Shown here one piece after another: positions 16,973 through 26,634 of a DNA stretch of 64,000 nucleotides (within the stretch, counting starts at the first letter, position 1; each line of letters begins with the position of its first letter). This DNA is from Actinobacteria bacterium HGW-Actinobacteria-2. Its GTDB lineage: Bacteria > Actinomycetota > Actinomycetes > Propionibacteriales > Propionibacteriaceae. Both the position numbers and the translations under genes were made by a program. The DNA is taken from positions 152,755 through 216,754 of the forward strand of contig PHEY01000009.1 in the NCBI GenBank assembly GCA_002841335.1, given 5' to 3'. The notes beneath the pieces were generated by a model. The model made no database searches and was not told the origin of the DNA. It saw only the letters and a list, made by a program, of their open reading frames with translations.

Positions 16973-18904
16973 TCAGTGGGTGGAGACCACCTGCAGCGGC
17001 AGCAGAGAACGTCCCGTGGGGCCGATCTGGATCTCGGTGCCCTGAGCGGGGCAAACGCCGCAGTTGTAGCAACCGGACCAGCGGCAGTCGGGCACGTCGG
17101 CCTCGGCGATCGCGTCCTCGTAGTCCTGCCACAGCCACTCGCGGTCCAGGCCGGCGTCCAGGTGATCCCAGGGCAGCACCTCGCGGTGCCGACGCTCCCG
17201 GGTGGTGTACCAGGCCAGGTCGATGCCGTGCGGGGCCAGCTCGCGTTCCGCGGCGGCCTCCCAACGGTCGTAGGAGAAGTGCTCGCTCCAGCCGTCCAAC
17301 TTGCCGCCGTCGCGCCACACCGACTCGATCACCGGGCCGAGACGGCGGTCACCGCGGCTGAGCAGGCCTTCGATCTGGCCGGGCTTGCCGTCGTGATAGC
17401 GGACGGTGACGAATCGGCCGTAGCGACGATCGGAGCGCACCTTGTCCTTCAGCGCGCGCAGGCGTCGATCGATGGTCTCCACGTCGGCCTGCGCGGCCCA
17501 CTGGAACGGCGTGTGCGCCTTGGGGACGAAGCCGCCGATCGAAATCGTGCAGCGGATGTCGCGGGTGCCGGCGGCCTGGCGGCCGGTCTCGATCACTCGG
17601 AAGGCCATGTCGGCGATGGCCAGCACATCCTCGTCGGTCTCGGTGGGCAGCCCGCACATGAAGTAGAGCTTCACCTGGCGCCAGCCACGACCGAAGGCAG
17701 CAGCCACCGTGGCGATCAGATCGTCCTCGCTGACTTGCTTGTTGATCACCTTGCGCAGCCGCTCCGATCCGCCTTCGGGGGCGAAGGTGAGCCCTGAGCG
17801 GCGTCCATTGCGGCTGAGTTCGTCGGCCAGGTCGATGTTGAACGCGTCCACTCGGGTGCTGGGCAGCGACAGCGACACGAAGGAGTCGGAGTACCGCTCG
17901 GCGAGCTGGCTGGTGATCGGGCCGATCTCGCTGTGGTCGGCGCTCGACAGGCTGAGCAGGCCCACCTCGTCCAAGCCGGTGGCGGCGATGCCGCCTTCAA
18001 CCATGCGTCCAATGGTCTCGATGTTCCGCTCGCGCACCGGGCGGGTGATCATGCCCGCCTGGCAGAACCGGCAGCCGCGCGTGCAGCCGCGGAAGATCTC
18101 CACCGAGTAGCGCTCGTGCACGGTCTCGGCCAGCGGCACGATCGGACGCGACGGGTAGGGCCACTCGTCGAGCTCCATCAGGGTGTGCTTGGCGACCGTG
18201 TCCGGCACCGTCGCCTCGATCGGGGTGACGGCAGCCAGCTCACCGTTGTCGGCGTAGCTGACCTCGTACAGCGACGGGACGTACGCGACCCGGCTGGCTG
18301 CCAATCGGCGAAGCACCCCGGCGCGCCCGCCCGGACGTCCCTCGGTTTTCCATTGGCGAACGATCGCCGAGACCTTCAAAGCGGCCTCTTCGCCATCGCC
18401 CAGGACGGCCGCGTCGATGAAGTCGGCGATCGGCTCGGGGTTGAACGCGGCATGCCCACCGGCGATCACCAGCGGTTCGTCCTCGCCGCGGTCGGCGGCG
18501 TGCAGCGCGATCTGGGCCAGGTCGAGGGCTTCCAGCAGGTTGGTGTAGCCCAGTTCGGTGGAGAAGCTCACCCCGAGCACGTCGAAGTCGCGCACCGGCA
18601 GATGGTTCTCCCAAGTGAACTGCGGCACCCCGGCCTCGCGCATCAGCGCCGCCAGGTCGGGCCAGATGCTGAAGCTGCGTTCGGCCAGCAGCCAGTCGCG
18701 CTCGTTCAGCAGTTCGTACAAGATCGCCAGACCCTGGTTGGGCTGACCCACCTCGTAGGTGTCGGGGTACATCAGCACCCAGCGGACCTCGGCGTCGGCG
18801 AACGGCTTGCTGACCGAGTTCACCTCGCCGCCGATGTATTGCACCGGTTTGGCCACCTGGGTCAGCAGTGGCTCCAGGCGTGGGTACAGGGAGGTGACGG
18901 TCAT
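16973..18904 (-). CDS. TIGR03960-type B12-binding/radical SAM protein
   Basis: 643 residues from ATG 18904 (MTVTSLYPRLEPLL); an 86-codon upstream extension is low-quality sequence. The N-terminal part (~1-250) has the B12-binding-like region (YPDTYEVGQPNQGLAILYEL). The radical SAM cluster motif is RGCTRGCRFCQAG. The C-terminal CRWSGCYNCGVCPAQG suggests a second metal or Fe-S site. This family is almost always next to TIGR03936 and rne in actinobacteria and is suspected to modify RNA or ribosomal components, but the reaction is not known. Here it is separated from its partner. Confidence 0.92.
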   Translation of the reverse strand: MTVTSLYPRLEPLLTQVAKPVQYIGGEVNSVSKPFADAEVRWVLMYPDTYEVGQPNQGLAILYELLNERDWLLAERSFSIWPDLAALMREAGVPQFTWENHLPVRDFDVLGVSFSTELGYTNLLEALDLAQIALHAADRGEDEPLVIAGGHAAFNPEPIADFIDAAVLGDGEEAALKVSAIVRQWKTEGRPGGRAGVLRRLAASRVAYVPSLYEVSYADNGELAAVTPIEATVPDTVAKHTLMELDEWPYPSRPIVPLAETVHERYSVEIFRGCTRGCRFCQAGMITRPVRERNIETIGRMVEGGIAATGLDEVGLLSLSSADHSEIGPITSQLAERYSDSFVSLSLPSTRVDAFNIDLADELSRNGRRSGLTFAPEGGSERLRKVINKQVSEDDLIATVAAAFGRGWRQVKLYFMCGLPTETDEDVLAIADMAFRVIETGRQAAGTRDIRCTISIGGFVPKAHTPFQWAAQADVETIDRRLRALKDKVRSDRRYGRFVTVRYHDGKPGQIEGLLSRGDRRLGPVIESVWRDGGKLDGWSEHFSYDRWEAAAERELAPHGIDLAWYTTRERRHREVLPWDHLDAGLDREWLWQDYEDAIAEADVPDCRWSGCYNCGVCPAQGTEIQIGPTGRSLLPLQVVSTH

Positions 18905-18957
18905 AGCCGGACAAGCGTAAGTCACCACCTCAGCGGTGGCGAACCTGGCGGCCTGAC

Positions 18958-19027
18958 ACGAATTGCGCTCTCGATGCCCCACGGCGCCCGAAACTGGCCG
19001 ATTCTTCACATCTGGCGCGCAATTCGT
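18958..19027. repeat. Inverted repeat flanking 48 bp, between radical SAM gene and alkD
   Basis: ACGAATTGCGC at 18958-18968 is exactly inverted as GCGCAATTCGT at 19017-19027; the match continues imperfectly outward. Another GCGCAATTCG lies nearby at 19071-19080 inside the next gene. It could be operator half-sites, a terminator or a short mobile element. Confidence 0.5.
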
Positions 19028-19028
19028 C

Positions 19029-19754
19029 TCATCGTCGCCCCAAGCCGAGCCGGACGAGTACCGCTTCGCTGCGCAATTCGCGTAGGGCGTCGTTGGCGAT
19101 CCAGCGAGCCGACGGCGTGTCTTGGGCCCGGATCCGCTCAGCCGCGGCAACCGCGGGGCCATGGCAGTCGGCCGACCGCTTTCCGATCTGGCGCAGCGCC
19201 CAGTTAACGGCTTTCTTGACGAAGTTGCGGTCGTCGTCGGCGTGCCGTTCGATCAGCGGCAAGAACTCCACAAGCCGCTCATCCGGGGCGGCCTTGTCGT
19301 GGACGGCGAGCGAACACATCACCACGAAGCCGGAGCGTTTGATGAAGGTCTCCTCGGCCTCGGCCCACTCGACCGCCTTGGCGTAGGCGAAATCGGTGGC
19401 TGCCCACAGGTTCGCCGACTGATCGCAGGTGTCCCAGGAATCGAGGTCGGCCACCCACGCATCGGCCTGAGCCGGGGTGACCAGGGCCGGCACGTCGATG
19501 AAAGTGGCCAGGATCTGGCCCTCATGCACTCCGGACGCCCACAGTTCCGCGGCCAGCGCATGCAGGTGAGCCGGGTCACTGCGGCGCAGCGGACGCAGTT
19601 CGCGGGCGATCCCCCGCAACACCGGGATCGAGACCCCCAATGTGCCGGTCGAACTGATCCCGAAACGAGCCATCCCGGCCACGTTGTCCGGGTTGGCGTG
19701 CGTCCGGAGTCGATCAAGCAGGGCTGCCGCTTGCGTCCGGGCAGCCGCGGTCAT
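19029..19754 (-). CDS. DNA alkylation repair enzyme, AlkD-like
   Basis: 241 residues of helical HEAT-like repeats. SWDTCDQSANLW and NFVKKAVNWALRQIGKRS are the conserved stretches of the AlkD family, glycosylases that remove bulky or cationic alkylated bases. It is the third alkylation-repair gene of the window, 14 kb from alkA-ogt. Its ATG overlaps the stop of the kinase gene by 4 bp, so the two are coupled. Catalytic activity is assumed from family membership only. Confidence 0.87.
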   Translation of the reverse strand: MTAAARTQAAALLDRLRTHANPDNVAGMARFGISSTGTLGVSIPVLRGIARELRPLRRSDPAHLHALAAELWASGVHEGQILATFIDVPALVTPAQADAWVADLDSWDTCDQSANLWAATDFAYAKAVEWAEAEETFIKRSGFVVMCSLAVHDKAAPDERLVEFLPLIERHADDDRNFVKKAVNWALRQIGKRSADCHGPAVAAAERIRAQDTPSARWIANDALRELRSEAVLVRLGLGRR

Positions 19755-20455
19755 GCCTCGTCTGCCGGCACCTGCGGTCCGGAGGTGTCCACGACCAGGT
19801 CGGCATGCTTCTCGGGTTGGCAGTTCGCCAGGTAGAGCTGCTGGCCTTGGTAATGACGCTCGTTGACCGGGTCGTCCAGGTTCGGGCTGCCGCCGTCGCG
19901 CTCGGCCAGCCGGCGGAAGCCTTCAGTGAACGGCACATCCAGCCAGACCGAGAAGTCCCACAGCTTGCGGCCACTCTCAGGGCACCAGGCTTTGCGGTGC
20001 ATGAACAACCCGTCCACGATCACCACCGCATCGTCGGGAGCCACCCGCCACGGCGAGCACACTTCGCACTCTTGGCTGACGTCATAGGCAGCGGTGCGAT
20101 AGCGCCCCGAACCGTCCTGCGACAGCGGTTCAAGCACTTCATCGGTGAACTTGTCGTAGTCGTAGCTGTCCTCGAAGTACCCCTTGCCGGAGTAACGCCC
20201 CTGGGCGTACCGGATGGAGGTCGGGTTGAGGTAGTTGTCCAGCGTGATCCGAATCACCGTGAAGCCCGATTCGGTCAGCAGATCGCCCAGATCGTTGGCG
20301 AAAGTCGTCTTGCCCGAACCGTCGATGCCGTCGATGGCCACCAGGATCCGTCCGGTACGAGGCCGGATTCGCGCCCGCAACGTCTTGAGTGCGCCAGCCC
20401 GATCTACCTTGTCAATCACCACGGTCGTCATCATCGCCTTCGTCGTCGTCCCCAC
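19751..20455 (-). CDS. Uridine-kinase-like P-loop kinase
   Basis: 234 residues. VAIDGIDGSGKTTFANDL is a Walker A loop. The following ITLDNYLNP, YDYDKFTDEVLEPL and VIVDGLFMHRK fit the uridine kinase/phosphoribulokinase fold. It probably phosphorylates a nucleoside or small molecule. Several close ATGs exist (20455, 20434, 20431); the first is used. Overlaps the AlkD start by 4 bp, suggesting one transcript with a DNA-repair gene. Confidence 0.83.
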   Translation of the reverse strand: MGTTTKAMMTTVVIDKVDRAGALKTLRARIRPRTGRILVAIDGIDGSGKTTFANDLGDLLTESGFTVIRITLDNYLNPTSIRYAQGRYSGKGYFEDSYDYDKFTDEVLEPLSQDGSGRYRTAAYDVSQECEVCSPWRVAPDDAVVIVDGLFMHRKAWCPESGRKLWDFSVWLDVPFTEGFRRLAERDGGSPNLDDPVNERHYQGQQLYLANCQPEKHADLVVDTSGPQVPADEA

Positions 20456-20483
20456 GACTCACCGAGTCCCACCTGGCCGGGGT

Positions 20484-21602
20484 TCAGACCTGGGTGGCGG
20501 CTGCAGGGGCGGCGGTTCGCACCATCCCCAGCCGGGAAGACTGCCACAACAGTAAGCCACCCACCAGTAGTACGGCGCCCATCTGGATCAAAATACTGGG
20601 GTCACCCACTCCGGCCTGGCGGTTGAAGATCGTGGACAACTGGTCGGGTTGGAAGGGCAAGAGCATCTCGCTGATCACGTTGTTGGCGATGTGCATGGCT
20701 ACCGCAGCCTCCAGGCCACCCGAACGCCAGACCAGGGTTGCGAAGAGCCCGCCGACGATCAGGTAGAAGGCGTTCAGCCAGGGGTCGCCGGCGCCATGCA
20801 GCAACATGAAGGCCACCGAACTCACCACCATGCCCACGGCCAACCCCACCCGCGGGTTAGCGAACCATGACCCCACTCCACGGAAAAGAAGGCCTCGCAC
20901 CGAGTACTCCTCGGCCGCGCATTGGAACGGCGTGGTGAGCACGATGGTGGCGATCAGGACCAGCGATGAGCCGTTCCAGGTCAGCTCCCCGAAACCACCG
21001 GTGAGCAGCGCCTGCGCCACCGTGGACGCCAGAAGCCCTACGCCGGCGATGGCCAGGAACCGCCAGAACGGGCCCCAGCGGAAGCCCCCGACCACCGAGG
21101 ACAGCCACCGCGGACGCTGTCGGAACACGATCCGGTGGACCAGAAAGGCAATCGGTAACCCGGCCGCGACGCCGACGTTGTTGACAATGAAAAGGGACGC
21201 CGGGTCGAAGTCGACCACCTCCTGGGGCAGCGGGTTCCCCGATGCGAGCGTGCCCACGACCCAGACCACGCCCAACACCACGATGAAGGCAACCTCAAGC
21301 ACCGCGAACAGCAGGACGGCGACAACGGGCTTCCACCAGCGAAAAGCCGGCGCCCGGTAGAACTGGTGGTATTCCCTCGGCTCGGCCGGCAGCGGCTCGG
21401 GCCGGGCGGCCGCCAGGGCAACCGGCGGTTCGGCGTAGCCCGGCACGGGATATCCGGGGTAGGCCAGGTATCCGGGAGGGACCGACGAAGCGTCCGGCGC
21501 CATCGACGGCCAGGACTGCGGGTACTCCGCAGCAACCGGCGGCTCAGCCGGCCGGGGATCCTGCTGCGGGGCGGGCGGGTTCAGCTCAGGTTCGGGAACC
21601 AC
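20484..21602 (-). CDS. CPBP family intramembrane metalloprotease (Abi/CAAX-like)
   Basis: 372 residues: a cytoplasmic Pro-rich tail (~1-105), then about eight hydrophobic segments. The protease motifs are EEYSVRGLLFRG (EExxxR), FMLLHGAG and HIANNVISEM. CPBP proteins cleave or bind membrane substrates; bacterial functions are mostly unknown. The start overlaps the ndk 3' end by 22 bp, so ndk and this gene are likely co-transcribed. A later start would remove only disordered tail. Confidence 0.88.
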   Translation of the reverse strand: MVPEPELNPPAPQQDPRPAEPPVAAEYPQSWPSMAPDASSVPPGYLAYPGYPVPGYAEPPVALAAARPEPLPAEPREYHQFYRAPAFRWWKPVVAVLLFAVLEVAFIVVLGVVWVVGTLASGNPLPQEVVDFDPASLFIVNNVGVAAGLPIAFLVHRIVFRQRPRWLSSVVGGFRWGPFWRFLAIAGVGLLASTVAQALLTGGFGELTWNGSSLVLIATIVLTTPFQCAAEEYSVRGLLFRGVGSWFANPRVGLAVGMVVSSVAFMLLHGAGDPWLNAFYLIVGGLFATLVWRSGGLEAAVAMHIANNVISEMLLPFQPDQLSTIFNRQAGVGDPSILIQMGAVLLVGGLLLWQSSRLGMVRTAAPAAATQV

Positions 21603-21997
21603 AATCCAATCTCCTTAGCCGCAGACGCCGGCGAGTCCGACGCGTGCACGAGGTTTTCGCGGTTCGACAATGACAGGTCGCCGCGGATCGTGCCGGGCGC
21701 GGCCACCGCAGAGTTCGTCGCGCCGTTCATCAGCCGCACCACCTCGATCACCGACGGCCCGGCGAGCACCACCGCCACCAGTGGACCGGAGGTGATGTAG
21801 TCGCGCAGCGGCGGGTACCAAGGTTGATCCACGTGGTCGGCGTAGTGCCGGTCGGCCATCTCGGCATCGATCTGACGCAGTTCGACGGCGACCGGGGCCA
21901 GGCCCTTGCTCTCGTAGCGGGCGAGGATCGTGCCCACCAGGCCGCGGCGCACCGCGTCCGGCTTGAGCAAAACGAGGGTCTGTTCAAGATCAGTCAT
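21581..21997 (-). CDS. ndk: Nucleoside diphosphate kinase
   Basis: 138 residues, the usual length. TLVLLKPDAVRRGLVGTIL is the N-terminal signature, and SNRENLVHASDSPASAAKEI contains the phospho-accepting His. It balances nucleoside triphosphate pools using ATP. It lies 53 bp downstream of folC, with a weak hairpin between. Confidence 0.97.
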   Translation of the reverse strand: MTDLEQTLVLLKPDAVRRGLVGTILARYESKGLAPVAVELRQIDAEMADRHYADHVDQPWYPPLRDYITSGPLVAVVLAGPSVIEVVRLMNGATNSAVAAPGTIRGDLSLSNRENLVHASDSPASAAKEIGLWFPNLS

Positions 21998-22009
21998 GAT
22001 TGCGACCCT

Positions 22010-22029
22010 ACCGGCTCGACCAGGCCGGT
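22010..22029 (-). terminator. Weak hairpin between folC and ndk
   Basis: ACCGGC (22010-22015) and GCCGGT (22024-22029) around an 8-nt loop. It could partly terminate folC transcripts. Confidence 0.35.
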
Positions 22030-22050
22030 TTCACCACCGCCTGTGGATGG

Positions 22051-23391
22051 TTACTGCGCCGATTCCGGCGACGGATGCACCAGCAGCGCCCGCGCCTCGC
22101 CGGCGGCGTAGACCGACCCGGCGATCAGCACCCCCGCGGTCGGTCCGGCCTCATCGGCCAACCTCACGGCCAGTTCGATCGCAGTGGCCATGTCGGCGGC
22201 CTGATGGACCCGCTCGACGCCGAAGACGTCGGCAGCGCGTCCGGCCAGGTCGGCGGTGGACAGCGCCCGCGACGAGCCGGTGATCGAGGTACAAACCACC
22301 GGACCCATGCCCTCGGCGAAGGCCTCCAGGACCCCGGTGATGTCCTTGTCACCCATCATCGCCACCACGCCGATCAGTGGCTCGAAGGCGAATGCCTCCT
22401 CCACTGCGGCGACCGTGGCCCGCGCACCGTGGGGGTTGTGGCAGGTGTCCAGCAGCACCGTCGGTGAGCGTCGCACGATCTCCATCCGACCCGGCGCCTT
22501 CACCTGCTCGAACGCAGCCGTGGTCACCTCGGGCGGCAGAGCCCGTCCGCCTAGGAAGGCTTCAGCCGCGGCCAATGCCAATGCAGCGTTGCGGGCCAGA
22601 TGCTCACCGAACAGCGGCAGCAGGATGTCACCCAACGGCCCGTCGGCGGTCTCCAGCCGGATCAGCTGGCCACCCACGCCCGGGGTGCGATCGATCAGGC
22701 CGAACTCGACGCCCTCCCGGCGTACCTCGGCGCCGACCTCCGCGCAGCGGGCCAGCAGGACGCGCGCCGCCTCGGGAGTCTGCGCAGCCAGCACCGCACG
22801 CGATCCGGCCTTGATGATGCCGGCCTTCTCGGTGGCGATCTCGGCGATGGTGTCACCGAGCAAGGCGGTGTGGTCCAGGTCGATCGGGGCCACCACGGCG
22901 ACCTCGGCGTCGACGATGTTGGTGGCGTCCCACTCCCCACCCATGCCGACCTCGACCACGGCAACGTCCACCGGCGCATCGGCGAAGGCGGCGTAGGCCA
23001 GGCCGGTCATCACTTCGAAGAAGGTCATCGAGATGCCGTCGATGGCCTGGGCATCGACCAGGTCGATCATCGGAGACACCTGGGCCACCAGCTCGTCGAA
23101 GACCTCGTCGGCGATCGGTTCACCGTCGATGCAGATCCGCTCGGTGAGGTGGACCAGGTGCGGGCTGGAGAAGCGCCCCACCCGCAACCCCAGGTGGCGC
23201 AGCAGCGCGTCGATCATGATCGCGGTGCTGCCCTTGCCGTTGGTTCCGGTGATCAAAATCACCGGGCAGGAACGCTCCGGGTTGCCCAACAAGTCGCACA
23301 GCGCCTGAATCCGGGCCTGGCTGCGTCCGACCTGGTGTTCGGGCCATCGCGACTGAAGCTGGGCAACGATCTCGGCATGGGTGAGGCTCAT
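22051..23391 (-). CDS. folC: Folylpolyglutamate/dihydrofolate synthase
   Basis: 446 residues from ATG 23391 (MSLTHAEIVAQLQSRWPEHQ). The reading frame stays open upstream through valS but only as antisense shadow. ILITGTNGKGSTAIMIDALL is the ATP loop. VVEVGMGGEWDATN, DHTALLGDTIAEIA and LDTCHNPHGA are Mur-ligase/FolC motifs. It adds glutamates to folates and may also make dihydrofolate. It is divergent from valS with 72 bp between starts. Confidence 0.94.
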   Translation of the reverse strand: MSLTHAEIVAQLQSRWPEHQVGRSQARIQALCDLLGNPERSCPVILITGTNGKGSTAIMIDALLRHLGLRVGRFSSPHLVHLTERICIDGEPIADEVFDELVAQVSPMIDLVDAQAIDGISMTFFEVMTGLAYAAFADAPVDVAVVEVGMGGEWDATNIVDAEVAVVAPIDLDHTALLGDTIAEIATEKAGIIKAGSRAVLAAQTPEAARVLLARCAEVGAEVRREGVEFGLIDRTPGVGGQLIRLETADGPLGDILLPLFGEHLARNAALALAAAEAFLGGRALPPEVTTAAFEQVKAPGRMEIVRRSPTVLLDTCHNPHGARATVAAVEEAFAFEPLIGVVAMMGDKDITGVLEAFAEGMGPVVCTSITGSSRALSTADLAGRAADVFGVERVHQAADMATAIELAVRLADEAGPTAGVLIAGSVYAAGEARALLVHPSPESAQ

Positions 23392-23451
23392 GGAGCACAA
23401 CCCTAACTCCCCCGGCGGGCGGTCAATTCTGAGCAACCCCACACGGCTCAA

Positions 23452-23457
23452 TAGGAT
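23452..23457 (+). promoter_or_regulatory. -10 box of a probable leaderless valS mRNA
   Basis: TAGGAT ends 6 nt before the valS ATG and no Shine-Dalgarno is present, so transcription would start at or near the A of ATG. Possible -35 TTCTGA at 23427-23432 (19-bp spacing). Confidence 0.5.
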
Positions 23458-23463
23458 GCCCTC

Positions 23464-26028
23464 ATGACTGAACTGCCCGACCAGACCACGATGCCCGCGC
23501 CGACCACTCAGGACGGCGTACCGGAGCGTCCGGTACTGGAGGGGCTGGAGGCCAAATGGTCGGCCACCTGGGCCGAGCAGGGCACCTACCGGTTCGACCC
23601 GCCGGCCAGCCGCGAGCAGGTGTTCAGCATCGACACCCCGCCGCCGACGGTGTCGGGTTCGCTGCACGTGGGTCACGTGTTCAGCTACACCCACACCGAC
23701 GTGATCGCCCGCTATCAGCGGATGCAGGGCAAGCAGGTGTTCTACCCGATGGGTTGGGACGACAACGGCCTGCCCACCGAACGCCGGGTGCAGAACTTCT
23801 ATGGCGTGCGCTGCGACACCTCGCTGCCGTACGACCCGGATTTCACTCCCCCGGCCAACCCCGACCCGAAGCGGCAGCAGCCGGTGAGTCGACGCAACTT
23901 CGTCGAGCTTTGTCATGAACTCACCGCCGTCGACGAGCAGGTCTTCGAAAGCCTGTGGCGCACGCTCGGCCTGAGCGTGGACTGGAACCACCTCTACACC
24001 ACCATCTCCGATGAGTCGCAAGCGGTGGCGCAGAAGGCGTTCTTGCGGAACTTCGCCCGCGGTGAGGCTTACCTGTCCGAGGCGCCGACCCTGTGGGACA
24101 TCACCTTCGGCACCGCCGTGGCTCAGGCCGAGTTGGAAGCCCGCGACTACCCCGGCGCCTACCACCGGGTCGCCTTCCACGCGTCCGACTCCTCGCCGAT
24201 CTACATCGAGACCACCCGTCCGGAGCTGATTCCGGCGGTGTGCGCGCTGATCGCTCACCCCGACGACGAGCGCTACCAGGCGCTGTTCGGCACCACCGTC
24301 ACCTCGCCGATCTTCGGGGTCGAGATTCCGGTGCTGGCGCACCCGGCCGCCGAACCCGACAAGGGCGCCGGCATCGCGATGTGCTGCACCTTCGGCGACC
24401 TCACCGACGTCCAGTGGTGGCGGGAGCTGCGGTTGCCCACCCGCACGGTGATCGGACGCGACGGCCGCCTGCACGCCGAGACCCCGGCTTGGCTGACCAA
24501 CGCCGAGCCGTACGCCGAACTGGCCGGCAAGACCACGTTCAGCGCCCGCGAGGCCATGGTGGCTCTGCTGCGCGCCTCCGGCGACCTGGACGGCGAGCCG
24601 AAGCCCACTCAGCGCAAGGCGAACTTCTATGAGAAGGGCGACAAGCCGCTGGAGATCGTCTCCACCCGGCAGTGGTACATCCGCAACGGCGGTCGCGACG
24701 ACGACCTGAAGGCGGCGCTGCTGGCCCGCGGGGACGAGCTGGATTGGGTGCCCGATCACATGCGGCACCGTTACTCCAACTGGGTCAACGGTCTCAACGG
24801 TGACTGGCTGATCAGCCGCCAGCGCTTCTTCGGGGTGCCCTTCCCGGTCTGGTACACCCTGGACGCCGAAGGCGAGCCTGACTACGAGAACCCCCTGGTG
24901 CCGACCGAGGCCGAGTTGCCCGTCGACCCGTCCAGCGATGTGCCGGTCGGCTTCACCGCCGAGCAGCGCGGCGTGCCGGGTGGCTTCATCGGTGACCCCG
25001 ATGTCATGGACACCTGGGCCACCTCGTCACTGACCCCGCAGATCGCCTGTGGTTGGGAGACCGATCCGGCGCTGTGGGAGCTCACCTTCCCGATGGACAT
25101 GGCTCCCCAAGCCCACGACATCATCCGCACCTGGCTTTTCTCCCGGGTGGTGCGTTCGCACTTCGAGCACGACGCATTGCCGTGGAAGCGCGCCACGATC
25201 TCCGGCTTCGTGGTCGACCCCGACCGCAAGAAGATGAGCAAGTCGAAGGGCAACGTGGTGGTGCCCACCGAGATCCTCGACAAGTTCGGTTCCGATGCCG
25301 TCCGCTGGCGGGCCGCGATGGCCCGTCCGGGCATGGATTCGCCGTTCGACGAGACCCAGATGAAGGTGGGTCGCCGTCTGGCCATGAAGGTGCTCAATGC
25401 GAGCAAGTTCATTTTGGGTATTCCGGCCGGCACTGGCGAGGTCACCGAGCCGGTCGACCTGGCAATGCTGGCGAGTCTGTCCACGGTGATTTCTGGCGCG
25501 ACGACGGCATTCGACGAGTTCGACTACTCAACTGCTCTGGAGACCGCAGAGAAGTTCTTCTGGCAGTTCTGCGACGACTACCTCGAACTGGTCAAGGAGC
25601 GCGCCTACGGCGCCGACGGCCAGGCCGGCAGCGACTCGGCCCGGTCTGCCCTGCGGCTCGCCCTGGATGTCCAACTGCGCCTGTTCGCGCCGTTCCTGCC
25701 GTTCGTCACCGAGGAAGTGTGGTCGTGGTGGCGTACCGGATCGGTGCACACCTCGCCGTGGCCGACGTCGGGCGAACTCCCCGCCGGCGGCGAGGTGGCC
25801 CTGATCGAGGACGTGGCCGCCGCTCTGATCGGAATCCGTGGCGCCAAGTCGAATGCGAAAGCCTCGATGAAGGCCGAAGTCTCCCGAGCGGAGTTCAGCG
25901 GGCCGGCCGAGGCATTGGCGCGGCTGCAATTGTCCGAGTCAGACCTGCGCGCTGTTGGGCGAATCACTGGTTCGCTAGAGTTTCGGCCTTCGGAGGGAGC
26001 GCTGCAGGTCAGCGTTGCACTCGTCTAG
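23464..26028 (+). CDS. valS: Valine--tRNA ligase
   Basis: 854 residues, matching the shorter actinobacterial ValS. The class I signatures are [15 protein letters not shown] (HIGH type) and KKMSKSKGN. An editing domain lies at ~215-400 and an anticodon-binding domain beyond ~640. The C-terminal coiled coil of E. coli ValS is much reduced. It is followed after 18 bp by a lipoprotein gene with its own AGGGAG site, so the two may be co-transcribed. The gene is preceded by a leaderless-type promoter. Confidence 0.97.
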   Translation: MTELPDQTTMPAPTTQDGVPERPVLEGLEAKWSATWAEQGTYRFDPPASREQVFSIDTPPPTVSGSLHVGHVFSYTHTDVIARYQRMQGKQVFYPMGWDDNGLPTERRVQNFYGVRCDTSLPYDPDFTPPANPDPKRQQPVSRRNFVELCHELTAVDEQVFESLWRTLGLSVDWNHLYTTISDESQAVAQKAFLRNFARGEAYLSEAPTLWDITFGTAVAQAELEARDYPGAYHRVAFHASDSSPIYIETTRPELIPAVCALIAHPDDERYQALFGTTVTSPIFGVEIPVLAHPAAEPDKGAGIAMCCTFGDLTDVQWWRELRLPTRTVIGRDGRLHAETPAWLTNAEPYAELAGKTTFSAREAMVALLRASGDLDGEPKPTQRKANFYEKGDKPLEIVSTRQWYIRNGGRDDDLKAALLARGDELDWVPDHMRHRYSNWVNGLNGDWLISRQRFFGVPFPVWYTLDAEGEPDYENPLVPTEAELPVDPSSDVPVGFTAEQRGVPGGFIGDPDVMDTWATSSLTPQIACGWETDPALWELTFPMDMAPQAHDIIRTWLFSRVVRSHFEHDALPWKRATISGFVVDPDRKKMSKSKGNVVVPTEILDKFGSDAVRWRAAMARPGMDSPFDETQMKVGRRLAMKVLNASKFILGIPAGTGEVTEPVDLAMLASLSTVISGATTAFDEFDYSTALETAEKFFWQFCDDYLELVKERAYGADGQAGSDSARSALRLALDVQLRLFAPFLPFVTEEVWSWWRTGSVHTSPWPTSGELPAGGEVALIEDVAAALIGIRGAKSNAKASMKAEVSRAEFSGPAEALARLQLSESDLRAVGRITGSLEFRPSEGALQVSVALV

Positions 26029-26046
26029 GGAGAGGACGAAGAAGCA

Positions 26047-26514
26047 ATGCAGGGAAAGATCCTTTTGGGCGCGGCCCTGGTGGCCGTGCTGCTCACGTCG
26101 GGTTGCGGTGGCGCACCCCGCAACGACGCCGGTCAGGTCACCGCACCCGCCACCACTGATGCCTTCCAGGTAAAGGTAGGCGACTGCACCGGCGATCTGT
26201 CCACTGGGACGGTGTCCGATGTCGGCTTGATCCCGTGCGACCAGCCGCACTACTACGAGGCGTACGCCTCCAAGCAGATGACCGACACCACCTACCCCGG
26301 CGAGACGGACACGCAGGATCAGGCGAACACGTTCTGCGCTGATGCGTTCAAGCCGTGGATGGGCATTTCGATCGACGACTCCAAGTACGGAGATGGCGTG
26401 AGGTTCTTCAACCCCACGTCGAGCAGTTGGGAGATGAAGGACCGCGAGATTCTGTGCTTCGTCGGTTCCAGCGATGGTGGCATCAAGGGCAGCCTGAAGG
26501 GCGCCAAGAAGTAA
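26047..26514 (+). CDS. Septum-formation-domain lipoprotein
   Basis: 155 residues with a lipoprotein signal (LVAVLLTSGCGG) and one extracytoplasmic domain, FQVKVGDCTGDL ... LIPCDQPHYYEAYAS ... FCADAFKPWMG ... EILCFVGS. Its spaced cysteines and DQPHYYE core match the actinobacterial septum-formation family (PF13845-like). The function of that family is poorly defined. Begins 18 bp after valS; a strong hairpin follows it. Confidence 0.8.
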   Translation: MQGKILLGAALVAVLLTSGCGGAPRNDAGQVTAPATTDAFQVKVGDCTGDLSTGTVSDVGLIPCDQPHYYEAYASKQMTDTTYPGETDTQDQANTFCADAFKPWMGISIDDSKYGDGVRFFNPTSSSWEMKDREILCFVGSSDGGIKGSLKGAKK

Positions 26515-26520
26515 CACGTC

Positions 26521-26578
26521 ACAGATCCCCCGCTCCTGCTCGAACCCGGCGTCCTTCCCGCAGGAGTGGGGGATCTGT
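26521..26578 (+). terminator. Long inverted-repeat terminator after valS operon
   Basis: ACAGATCCCCCGCTCCTGC (26521-26539) pairs with GCAGGAGTGGGGGATCTGT (26560-26578): 19-bp arms with one wobble and a 20-nt loop, starting 7 bp after the lipoprotein stop. Confidence 0.75.
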
Positions 26579-26634
26579 CATGTCCGGACCCATCCCCCGC
26601 TCGTCGGACAGACCACGCAGCGGCGGGACCCTTT

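Noticed and set aside
23392..24768. Extension of the folC frame through the opposite strand of valS (905-codon frame)
   Set aside because: The long open frame mirrors GC-rich codon bias of valS; folC has a proper start at 23391 with the canonical N-terminus.
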